Assembly: GCA_040143965.1 (NCBI GenBank) | Contig: JASJQH010000114.1 | Location: 1-28,525 of the forward strand | DNA: 28,525 bases | DNA from: Basidiobolus ranarum | Taxonomy: Eukaryota; Basidiobolomycota; Basidiobolomycetes; Basidiobolales | Direction of reading: 5' to 3' | Shown: positions 9,214-18,164 of the stretch, piece by piece | How positions within the stretch are numbered: the stretch's first letter is position 1 | How the letters are laid out: every line of letters starts with the position of its first letter | The notes under the pieces: model-generated | What the model saw: only the letters and a program-made list of their open reading frames with translations | Databases searched by the model: none | Told to the model about the DNA's origin: nothing | Position numbers and translations under genes: made by a program

Positions 9214-9864
9214 ATGAATTTCAATCATTTCTCAGTCTCAAGCAATAACTGTATTCCTCTATACAATGAGCAACCCATTGACTACGCCTATATGGCCTCG
9301 AATTGCCAATTTCCCGGGACAAATTTGAACTTTGAAAACGAAATCAATCAGTTCCTGTTTTCATTATTGAACACCAACACCTCTCCGATCATTGAATTCG
9401 ATCCCCAGATTGAAGAACCAACTACCGTCACCCCCAGTATTCCAAAATTTGAGTTTGTCAATTGCAACTCAACCAACATAAATGATCATGTGTGGAATCC
9501 TCGCATGCATGGAATGAAACGCAGTTTTTCAGCACAGCCTGATTGCGCTGCACCACGTCTTGAGGTTCCAGATTCCAGATCTACTCATAAACGCTCAAGA
9601 TCCCTTACTCCCGATAGTAGCAAGAAGCAGGTACAAACTGTCGAGAAGCCCTATGAATGCTCCTACTGTAAGAAAGCCTTTGCCAGGAAATATGATCTCG
9701 ATAGACATTCAAGATTACACACTGGAGATAAACCTTACAAATGCACATTCTGCAACAAGGGCTTCGCTAGAGTTGATGCTAGAAAACGTCACTACAAGGC
9801 TAATGATTGTCAGATCTCCAACCTTAGTACACCAACCATTTTTATTCAGGGACATTGCAACTAA
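9214..9864 (+). CDS. Two-finger C2H2/C2HC transcription factor, paralogue B
   Basis: This intronless gene encodes 216 aa. The N-terminal ~140 residues are Asn/Ser/Thr-rich and disordered, carrying KFEFVN (78-83, shared with paralogue A) and a basic patch HKRSRS (125-130). Finger 1 is canonical: C149-C152-H165-H169 with a TGDKPY linker. Finger 2 has C177, C180 and H193, but the expected fourth ligand at 197 is Asn; Cys199 is available instead, making a C-x2-C-x12-H-x5-C (C2HC) finger. The finger helices RKYDLDRH and RVDARKRH match paralogue A, so the two probably recognise similar DNA. The head-to-head arrangement with paralogue A suggests an inverted duplication. This is a nuclear DNA-binding regulator by family; targets are unknown. 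Confidence 0.9.
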   Translation: MNFNHFSVSSNNCIPLYNEQPIDYAYMASNCQFPGTNLNFENEINQFLFSLLNTNTSPIIEFDPQIEEPTTVTPSIPKFEFVNCNSTNINDHVWNPRMHGMKRSFSAQPDCAAPRLEVPDSRSTHKRSRSLTPDSSKKQVQTVEKPYECSYCKKAFARKYDLDRHSRLHTGDKPYKCTFCNKGFARVDARKRHYKANDCQISNLSTPTIFIQGHCN

Positions 9865-11311
9865 ACAATATTGATTATTGTGGTAACACTTAACTTGAAC
9901 TCCCCTTAAGATGTAAATATGCATATTCCCGACTACCCTGACTCTTTTGTATTATAAATAAATCTTGCTTTATCAAAAGTACCCGCATATTTACTATATG
10001 ATATTCACCGAGTATTTATCGCCAAAGCTTTCCATTGATTATTTGAATTCCCATTTTGAGAAGATCCGACATGAGGTTGTGAGATCATTCACAGATCCAA
10101 TGATAAAGAACTCCAAAAATGGAAATGCGGGTTTATTAATTTGGATGAACGACAACCATATGTAGTAATATGGGACAAATATAGTAGATCGAATTTGGTC
10201 TAATTCACCAACCAAAATGGGAAACATTTTTCATTCGAATTTAGCTTAACAAATATAGAGTCCAAAAGGAAAATTCTTTTGGACGCTTCGTTGCGGATTA
10301 CGTGAAAATGAGTTCAGACATTTTTCTATTCTTTCATGAAGTTTTGCGTGTGAAGTCAACTATATAGATAGAAGTGAAATTGCGAACTGATTTTTCCATT
10401 CTTATAATTAGAACATACATTATTGATTTCATTCCTTCGTTTTAATTTGGTTCTGGAGCTTCAACTTTAAATGAGTTAGTCATCTATTTAACAAAGGAAT
10501 ATCTATGAACACTGATTCTTGACAATCATATACGAATAACTTCAAAGTTGGTGTTGAGTTTCTTGGCATTATCGAACTCACTCCGCACTATTGGCTTCCC
10601 ACCGAATGTGCGTTTTACAGTGGGAATATTCTGAAACCTTTGACATAACTACTGGTTAGCATAATAGTGAAGTAAAGTCACGAGAAATACTCAGAGCCAT
10701 TAGCTGTACCCCTAACCCTATCTCTGAGAGTAAACTGGTTTCCTAAACTGAGTAACTAAGTTAAACAACTTAAGGCTTAGATAGTACAACATTTCAAAGA
10801 GTACCTCCATGGTAAGAACGACCCTATCGGTCGAATAGTTCGGATGATTCGTAATTCAACAATCGAAGAAACCTGGCCAATCATATGAGCCACCGTGAAG
10901 ATGTGGTAGATAGATATTAAGAACCTTGTCGGTCTTAAATAAAATAGACAGGTTAAGAGTTGATCTGACGGAATTTCGAAATTAAATTGAGATGGGAATG
11001 ATACATGATGAGGGGAGTTTCATTGGTGGAATCTTCGCCATTGACACCCTAATAGTTAATTGTCCTTCTAAATTGGGTTTTTTTCATCCTGGGGAGGTAC
11101 AGTACGTATTCTTGAGGCCATACTCATGCTTGATTGCCATCGTTCTACCCCCGTAGATTGGATTTGTACAACCATGATACCGATGCATTTATACGTTATT
11201 GAGGTCTGTCCCTCGTCTCACTTTTGTTTCTCCAATTCTTTGTCTTGCTTTGCTCATCTTTTATTTTTCCCTTGACCATCGCTACTAAGTAGGCATCTAT
11301 CAGCAGTTGAA
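9865..11311. other. Intergenic region upstream of the ZIP transporter
   Basis: There is no convincing gene. It holds the paralogue B 3' region, a short AACCCTA telomere-like motif (10709-10720), two near-matches to a Zap1-type zinc-response element (10803-10813 and 10923-10933), and a pyrimidine-rich leader just before the ZIP start (about 11220-11280). Frames at 9965-10165 and 10039-10227 are not credible genes. Confidence 0.5.
9957..9962 (+). terminator. Poly(A) signal AATAAA of C2H2 paralogue B
   Basis: AATAAA, 93 nt after the stop at 9864. The spacing agrees with the ZIP gene (93 nt) and the P450 gene (98 nt). Confidence 0.5.
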
Positions 11312-12483
11312 ATGCCCCAATTTTCGCAAAGATTATTACTTGGACTTTCCTTGGTCCTTTTGATCACTTCTCCCATAACTTCTCAGTCCATTCCGGAGGT
11401 CGTCATTGCACCTAAGCATGCAGGTAAATTCATTTTTTTTAAGAGTTAAAATTTTTTCATTATTAATCTGTTTCAAAAGGCCCTTCTCATGAGCATGAAG
11501 AAAATAATTGTAGTGCCGAGATCGTAACAAACTACAATATGCCATTGCATATCGCAGCCGTCTTCATCATTTTAATTGCCAGTGCCCTGGGTGTTTTCTC
11601 TTCACTCCTGGCCTCTCGTTTTAAGCAGTTCTCTAAGGGGCATCTATTTGTGACTCTCGGTAAACATTTCGGAACCGGGGTTATTCTTGCTACTGGATTC
11701 ATTCATATGTTCCCTGGTGCCTTGTTTGCGCTAACAAATCCCTGTGTCCCCGAAGCTTTTCATGGAGATTATACTGCCTATGCTGGGCTATTTGCTATGT
11801 TTGGTGCACTAATCTTACAGTTAATCGAGTTCACAGCTAGTCAGCATTTCGGAAAATTACACAGTACCGCATCCACCGATTCAAATAGTGAAGAAACGTT
11901 AGATGTGGCTCAGGAACCAAAGGGAGACATGGAAAAGGCTCACAATCATGATAACAGTCATGGTGGGTGCCATCATGGTGGTTTGATCGATGCTGATCAA
12001 CAACGTAAAATCTCTACTTATTTACTTGAATTTGGTATCTCCATGCATTCATTGCTGATTGGAATCTCTGTTGGAGTGACTGCGGGTACTGAGTTTACCT
12101 CTCTCTTGTGTGCGGTCGTATTTCATCAATTCTTCGAGGGACTGGCTCTAGGAGCGCGTATTGGTGAACTGGAGTATAGCAACCGTTTGATACCGTTCTT
12201 TTCCGCTTTATTTTACACCGTTATTACACCAATTGGTGTGGCTATCGGTTTGGGAATTCACAGTAGTTATAATGAAAATTCCCCTACAGCCTTGCTAGTC
12301 AATGGTGTATTTGACGCAGTAAGCGCTGGTATTCTTATTTACATGGCATTTGTGAACTTGATAGCCGTTGAGTTCCAAAACAACCCCCAGTTTACCAAAC
12401 AAACCAATAAGATGAAAGTTGCTTGTTATGTCGCACTATGGGCTGGGGCGGGAGTGATGGCGTTGATTGGTCGTTGGGCTTAA
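11312..12483 (+). CDS. ZIP-family zinc/iron transporter (Zrt-type)
   Basis: Two exons (11312-11423, 11480-12483) are joined by a 56-nt intron at a split Gly codon, giving 371 aa. Exon 1 encodes a cleavable-looking signal peptide (hydrophobic LLLGLSLVLLI, then TSQS) missed if the second ATG at 11539 is used. After it comes a short lumenal His/Glu segment, HEHEENNC (about 41-48). Eight membrane segments follow: roughly 60-85, 94-118, 137-158, 217-240, 243-265, 273-298, 306-335 and 349-369. Between segments 3 and 4 lies a cytosolic His-rich loop (H192-H203, HNHDNSHGGCHH). Segment 4 carries the ZIP motif H227-S-L-L-I-G and segment 5 H253-Q-F-F-E257-G, the known metal-transport residues. ZIP proteins bring Zn2+ or Fe2+ into the cytosol, here probably across the plasma membrane. 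Metal choice cannot be read from sequence. Confidence 0.94.
11424..11479 (+). other. Intron of ZIP gene (56 nt)
   Basis: Donor GTAAAT, acceptor TTTCAAAAG. It separates the signal-peptide exon from the transporter core. Joining G to GC makes Gly and keeps the frame through to ATG-58. Confidence 0.85.
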
Positions 12484-12575
12484 GAGTATAAATTCTTCTG
12501 ACCTATTTTACTAGTGTACTATATTTCCTCTCTGTATTACTTAATCATATAGATTCCCTCATTATTGTACAGAAA

Positions 12576-12581
12576 AATAAA
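12576..12581 (+). terminator. Poly(A) signal AATAAA of ZIP gene
   Basis: AATAAA, 93 nt after the stop codon. Confidence 0.5.
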
Positions 12582-12973
12582 CCTCCTTTTAGTCCTTATT
12601 GTAAATATGCCTTTTACTAGCAATCCCATGAATAACCCTCAATTTCTGCATCAATTCTTCCTGGTCAATGTACGAATTAGTCCCGTTCATTGCATCAGGG
12701 TTTACTATCCGTTACTTGCTGTTTCATTGCTCCAGTAATTTTGTAATGCTAAGGCGTTTCCAATTCGAATGATAAGGGCTCTCGAGAAATAAGAGCGAAA
12801 TGTAGAGTGATGTTCGATGACGCGATCTTCACCATCTACACCTTGGTTCATTGTTCATGAACAAAGCGTGGTTTTTATGGAGATTGGCTCACCCGAAATG
12901 TGAAATGGGATGAGACTGATCTATCTAGCATATCAAATATACCCCTGCATTTCTTTGGATTAAAGGTACCTAT

Positions 12974-13000
12974 CCTATATTACCTATATTGCCTATATTG
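12974..13000. repeat. 9-bp tandem repeat, three units
   Basis: CCTATATTA, CCTATATTG and CCTATATTG lie head to tail, with a partial unit before them. It is intergenic with no evident function. Confidence 0.75.
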
Positions 13001-13791
13001 CATTGATGGGTTCTTTGTGATAATGGGTGGTGCTTTTGGTGGCTACCTTGGCCCATTCCAGGCATAACTATCAATCCACCTTGCCATCCAATCAACAACT
13101 CTTTGCGAGTATCAATAATGAAACATGTTCAAGTCTAAAGAAGAGAAGTGATTGAAGGACTGGTTGACGGACATATACTCATCGACTTTGAAACAACTCA
13201 ATGCTTTGATTGTTTCAGATATACGATTCTCGTAAGGAGTGCAGAATGTTCGATTATATTTATCGCAGTGACATCGTTCCTGAACACGAGTCTGTATAGT
13301 ATGGTTTGGTGCTGACTGCATTCGAAGAGTGAATCTTCATCGTTTGTGCTGGCTGCAGTTTAAAAATCAATATCTTTAATCAGCCGCCCAGCTCCGTGTA
13401 TCTTAAGCCCTTGAAACCTACTCGATGTTTGACCAGTTTCAATCATCAACCATCATCGATATTTTGCCTGTCCAATCAATAATTCAAAGTAGAAAGTGAT
13501 GATTTAGATGGACAGAGAATCCAACCCAGCTCGATAAAAATTCAATGAGCTGGAGGTCAAGTACTGTAACGAATTCATGCAGCTACTGTGTCCAAATGTC
13601 ATCCTTAAGCGTTGTCGAAATCACCTCCGTTATTGGACCATTTGCAGATGGCGTTATCTGAAGGCGACGATTACTCCTTATGTGACCGTACTCGTATTTA
13701 AGTCAGCTAACCCATGATCATTCAATCCAAAGCCTCCAATCCATACTCTCTTTAACTTTCAATTCCTCCACCTCTTCTAAACATCAAGAAG

Positions 13792-14581
13792 ATGAGTGCT
13801 AATAGACTAAGACGTGCTATTTCAATGGAGACTATCAGTAGCACTCGAAGGAATAAATCCTTGCAAAAGCAATTTAAGCATGCGTTTAGAAGTGTTCGAA
13901 TCAAGGCCCAGGTGCCTCTAGAGTTTCAAACAGCCGATATTCATCTACTCACTACATTATCCCAAGAATCAGCAGCAACGGTGGAAGTAAGCTCATGTAG
14001 AAGTCTCCTTGAAGAGTTACTAGATGATTATCATTTGGAGACAATGGACGATGTGGACAACGACCCAGAATTCTTTGACTACACTCATGATGATCTAAAG
14101 GACGATTTAGTAATGTTTCTACAATCACTACGCCCCGAGCCTTCGGTGACATCTGACGAAGGTCTAGGTAATAGAAGTTTACATTATTTGCCCATTCAGG
14201 GAATATTCCTAGCTAATCACGCCTTTCTTTGTAGATGAGTTCGCTTTTGATGATTTTCAGGGACTCGCATATCAGTGTGGCCAAGATTATGTATCTGCGG
14301 TTTCTATGTCTGATGAGGCTAGTCGTCGATCATCACCTAGCTCCCCCTCGGTGCACTTTGAGGAGAAAGAGATGTACACGGATGAAGATGATTGGGATTC
14401 CTCATCAGTTCCTACTATTGACGACGATGAGCTTTCCAGTGAATCCTCAAGGTCAGGGGGTGTTTACTACCACGAGATCTTTACTGGAAAAAACTTGGGA
14501 ATCAAAGGAAAGGGAAGGCTCGATCACTTTCCATACAATTACACACCCAATCTTGAATACGCACGAAGACTTGTTAATTAG
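13792..14581 (+). CDS. Orphan protein, basic N-terminus and acidic middle
   Basis: Two exons (13792-14167, 14235-14581) are joined by a 67-nt intron at a split Asp codon, giving 240 aa. I do not recognise the family. Residues 1-45 are strongly basic, with RRAIS, a possible basophilic-kinase site, and RRNKSLQKQFKHAFRS, which could form an amphipathic helix. Residues ~68-105 are strongly acidic with aromatics (LEELLDDY, DPEFFDY). The exon 2 start continues acidic/aromatic (DEFAFDDF). A Ser-rich acidic stretch then contains SPSVHF (162-167) and YTDEDDW, and the tail YNYTPNLEYARRLVN is less biased. Clustered acids with Phe/Tyr/Leu resemble transactivation or short linear-motif regions. A soluble regulatory protein is possible, but no function is assigned. 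Continuity of the frame and composition across the junction supports the gene. Confidence 0.75.
14168..14234 (+). other. Intron of the basic/acidic orphan (67 nt)
   Basis: Donor GTAATA, branch-like GCTAATC, acceptor CTTTGTAG. An alternative AG at 14260 breaks the frame, so the acceptor at 14234 is chosen. Confidence 0.75.
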
Positions 14582-14886
14582 AGTTGGGCTTACTTCTTAA
14601 AGTATACCTACGTACCATTAGAAATGTTATTATCTACTTATTAGACGAACAGATAATCTTGCTTTAAACGTACTAACACGTTGCTTCCATCCAGAATGCT
14701 GATCTCATTGCTGCTCATTGATGCTGCTAAAACCCAGATGAGATCAATCTTTTAAATTTCTAAACATGCTGCCTTCATACACTAATTCACTACATATGTA
14801 TATTAATGCCATTCCAATAAACGTAATTGAATCATTACTGCATTCTATATCATTACTTCCCTCTATATCATACCGCATTGCTTGCT

Positions 14887-14901
14887 TAACCCTAACCCTA
14901 A
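14887..14901. repeat. Short telomere-like repeat (AACCCT)2
   Basis: TAACCCTAACCCTAA contains two units of the fungal telomeric repeat at an internal site, about 1 kb upstream of the GPCR start. Confidence 0.8.
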
Positions 14902-15185
14902 GGTACACAACCCTGAAAATCACCCACTAGTGGTAAGGAATCGAACCAGACTGGATCAACCAAGGCTAAACCAAGTAGCAGGGTGAGGTGAAGTAATATT
15001 TTATCTCAATCGTCCGCCAATGAAACGAATTTTAACTGCCACTAGGTATGTTCAAGTAGAATTAATGCTTAAACATTACCTTGTCCGTCGAGTTATTATA
15101 TAACTCCTGTAGTTGAAGACCGAATGCTAAACCTTAACACTAGTTGTTCTTATCTTGCCGTTTCTATTTCCATTTCCATTCGCAT

Positions 15186-15226
15186 CTAATCCTAATCCTA
15201 ATCCTAACCCTAACCCTAACCCTAAT
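15186..15226. repeat. Interstitial telomere-like tract, about seven hexamers
   Basis: A run of CCTAAT units passes into CCTAAC units and back to CCTAAT over 41 nt, about 0.65 kb upstream of the GPCR start. The CCTAAT copies are one-base variants of the CCCTAA telomeric hexamer. Confidence 0.9.
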
Positions 15227-15881
15227 CACACTTTTAAATCCAAGTCATTACTATGAAACAAGGCATTATGAAATCTACTAAAATTGGATATTCATAGCTT
15301 AAAGCAGTCGAAAACTTCCCAACGAACGCTTAACAAGAAATAGATTTTTCAGTTCACATCGTTCCAGCATCATAGAACAATGATTTTATGGAATAGGTTT
15401 CAAAAGGAAGAAGGTTGCGAATTCTCATGTGAGTTTTGGCGTTGCTGTCTGGACTGTCCAACTTCAACTGGAATGATTATGCAACGGAAGTTTCGATCTT
15501 TCAAGTGCGGAAGAAGTTTAATGAGGAATATTTGATTCACGTTGCCCGGGACTTGTGGAGGCGAGTCTGAAGTTTGATTAATTAAAAATTCCCGATTTAG
15601 GCCCCGATTTAGAACCTGTAAACATTCGCTCTATAGTGAATGTTCCAAAACGTTAGTTTTATATAACAGCCTGATTCAACTAAATATTAAGGGATTTCGA
15701 TAACGTAACATTACTGGCCTATAATTTTCGTATTTGGTAAGGCGACGATGACGGTGGTCAAGAAGCAAACTCTCTTTAACCTTTTACTTCTCCACTTTGA
15801 CTTTTATTCCCTTTTTCCTTTTCCCAATTGACATATCCTTAGAAGAATGTGTCTTGTTTAATTATTCTATCTACAAAACGA

Positions 15882-17186
15882 ATGTCCTCACTCACAATTC
15901 AAATCATTACCCTATCTGGGAGCATATTAAGTATGGTTGGCAGCGGTTTAATGATAATATGTTGTATTTTATTGCCTATCACGGGAACCTTTCGCCATCA
16001 ACTTATCTGCTCACTAGCAATCTCCGGTATGCTCAGCACCTTCCATTGATTTTAATGCCTGGTCTTTGACTCTATCGCTAAACCGCTCTCTGCATTTTTA
16101 GACTTTATATATTCCCTTAATAATTCTATATCTGGCCTTCTTCTGGTCACCAATGGGTCTCTCAATGATGGCGTATTTTGTACAGTAAATGGCTACGTTC
16201 ATCACTACTCCTCCCTGGTAAGCATTCACATATCCTTTAAGTCGTAATCATCCCTCCTTCTCATTCCTCTTTAAAGATTCGTGATCTGACAGTTTTGGGG
16301 ATTGCATTGGTGACATATGGAGTTCTCAAAGGTCCACTCGACTCTGCTGACTACGAACCGTACTTACCTCGCCATCGTATTATCGTATTTCTTTTCATCT
16401 GGCTTGCACCCAATATTCCCACTCTAATTGGGTACAAATCTAGTGGATTTACATTAGGTAAGCGGAACTTTCATTCCCATCATGATATCTCTTATCATTC
16501 TCATCGTTTCTTTTTGCATTCATGACATAGTTAGTGGTAATTGGTGTAGTGCACCGTCGGATCCGATGTGGGTTAGAGCAGTACTGTTTCTAGGAATCCC
16601 CTTTTTAATTACTATATCAATCGTCATTCTTTACGCTTATTTATATGGCAGTTTACGCCTGTATTACATCTCCACTCGACAACTCGATACTGGCTATTTT
16701 GATACTCGAGGGGATCAGGTTCAGAAATCTAGTAGTGGTAATCATGACGCATACTGGCCTAGCGATGATATCAATGAGGAGAAAACAAGCGTCGTTTTGA
16801 CCAGTTCTATAAAGGACAATATAGAGGAATTGGCCGTGATAAACATCACTACCAAAGAGTTATCTATTCACTTAGAGGAAGATCTTGTCGATACGTGCTT
16901 TAGTCACAACAGAACAAACGATAACAAGGTTAAACCGGAATTCTCAACTGCAGATAATGATCATATTGCGATGGCCATGAGAAGGATTTATCTTTACCCA
17001 TTAGTATACGTAGTAATCACTCTTCCAGGCCTCTTAAATCGCTTATTAGAAACCTCTGGAGTTGATTTGAATATCTTTGAGATCCTTCAATCAATCACTC
17101 AACTTACTGGACTTGCGAATGCTGTATTATATGGATTCACTGGAACGGTGAGAAGAGCCTTCTATGATCAATATTTACGCTCATAA
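15882..17186 (+). CDS. Seven-transmembrane GPCR, cAMP-receptor/Git3-like
   Basis: Four exons (15882-16026, 16102-16217, 16277-16457, 16531-17186) encode 365 aa. Each junction restores the frame and a family motif; for example, intron 1 creates LAISDFIYSL in TM2. TM1 is about 5-32, TM2 41-64, TM3 ~85-105 (DLTVLGIALVTY), TM4 ~120-140, TM5 ~160-185, TM6 ~299-319 (YLYPLVYVVITLPGLLNRL) and TM7 ~335-352. Cys75 before TM3 and Cys153 in the second outer loop (NWC) are placed for the usual disulfide. The Tyr-Pro-leu-x-Tyr and Leu-Pro-Gly pattern of TM6 is typical of the slime-mould cAMP receptor / fungal Git3-Gpr1 class. Loop 3 is long (~115 residues), polar and Ser/Thr-rich, a likely G-protein and phosphorylation region. 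It probably senses an external nutrient or signal at the plasma membrane; the ligand is unknown. The start is the first ATG in the TM1 frame. Confidence 0.88.
16027..16101 (+). other. GPCR intron 1 (75 nt)
   Basis: Donor GTATGC, branch-like GCTAAAC, acceptor TTTTTAG. Splits an Asp codon in TM2. Confidence 0.85.
16218..16276 (+). other. GPCR intron 2 (59 nt)
   Basis: Donor GTAAGC, acceptor TTTAAAG, phase 0, just before TM3. Confidence 0.8.
16458..16530 (+). other. GPCR intron 3 (73 nt)
   Basis: Donor GTAAGC, acceptor GACATAG. The nearby TTAG four bases later shifts the frame to an early stop, so the first acceptor is chosen. It lies in the second outer loop, just before the conserved Cys. 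Confidence 0.8.
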
Positions 17187-18164
17187 CATACTAGAAATTA
17201 TCGCTGGTATCTACTTCACCCCCTTTACCGGTTTGCCATTCGAAGCAGGAAACTCGGATAATCTGACCAAGATATTTCTGGGTAACCGGATTTGCTTCCC
17301 AGATGGTTCGGCTTATCCCATTTGTGAGGGCGAACAAGATAATCATCTACGATGACTGATGTTCGAGTTGTCCTATGAAATTCTAAAAAGAGCCATCTCT
17401 CTCTATCCCCTGCTTGCATGTCTATACTCTTTCTCTACCCTAAAATGACCCTTCTTGATACAAAGCATTTAACTGTTACATTCATTCCCTCTGCACCCCT
17501 TTCATTCTAATGCCTTCTCCAAATCGGCATCTTTATTTCTGATCGTGGAAGGTGCCACTCTCCATGCTATTTATCAGATGCTTCTTCGACTCAGATCAGT
17601 TGTCTGATTATACGTCGCTTGTTAATACATAATAAATGCGAGTAATTTTGGTCCGATAAGTATTATTTAATAGAATATTTGACCACATATTATCTAGTCG
17701 CATATTTTGGATTGATTCTTGGATGCTACAATCGAATCCATCCCCAGTATAATCCTACTCAGCCTGTGTAGTTCATGGAAATTCGGGATTGTTTGGTGTC
17801 AGATCTGGCTAGGTTGTTAGTATAGTGGCTGGTTGAACGACATGACATTATGTACTATTATGCTGTAAAAGCTAGAATCATTGGCTCATTCTCTTCACAC
17901 ACAACCCAAACCTGATTATTCTGTTGATTATTCCATGATTAGAGTTTCATGTAGGGAAATGGTTACAATCACAAATTGGGCTGTGTGGGAAGAAGTGAGC
18001 GACGGGATTAATCCAATAATGTCATAACCTAGAGGTAATTGTGCTCTGACTCACTTGATATTTTAATTAACACGCTACAATAGATTTATTCCGCTCTTAA
18101 TATATATGATGATGCTTACACTTGTGCTTCATTTATGAAATACAGACTTGGAACAAATGTAAGT
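17187..18164. other. Convergent intergenic region, GPCR to sororin-like gene
   Basis: It holds the 3' flanks of two converging genes. A minus-strand AATAAA at 18085-18090 serves the downstream gene. Short open frames at 17164-17419 lack any recognisable protein. Nothing else is seen. Confidence 0.55.
18085..18090 (-). terminator. Poly(A) signal AATAAA of sororin-like gene
   Basis: AATAAA on the minus strand, 74 nt past the stop at 18165. Confidence 0.5.

Larger units (their letters stand above)
12484..13791. other. Intergenic region, ZIP gene to basic/acidic orphan
   Basis: No gene is supported. It holds the ZIP poly(A) signal, a 9-bp tandem repeat near 12974, and a pyrimidine-rich leader (about 13740-13785) before the next ATG. 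A TATTTAAG element near 13694 is the best TATA candidate for the downstream gene, though it is ~100 nt away. Confidence 0.5.
14582..15881. other. Intergenic region with two telomere-like tracts
   Basis: No gene is visible. It holds AACCCTA tracts at 14887-14901 and 15186-15226, a minus-strand sequence matching a tRNA B box at 14938-14948 that cannot be folded into a tRNA, and a pyrimidine-rich leader before the GPCR ATG (about 15770-15830). Confidence 0.55.

Noticed and set aside
9965-10227. Two overlapping ~65-aa frames after C2H2 paralogue B
   Set aside because: They are opposite-strand shadows in AT-rich flank, with no supporting features.
13112-13321. 69-aa minus-strand frame
   Set aside because: Between two well-placed genes, no recognisable motif, chance length.
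14900-15005. A tRNA gene on the minus strand
   Set aside because: T-loop sequence is present but the T-stem does not pair and no acceptor or anticodon stem can be drawn.
15797-15881. Longer GPCR N-termini from frames starting at 15797 or 15849
   Set aside because: The 15849 start is GTG and the other frame does not encode TM1; ATG 15882 gives a full TM1.
17164-17419. Small frames after the GPCR stop, both strands
   Set aside because: They overlap each other in the 3' flank and show no protein character.
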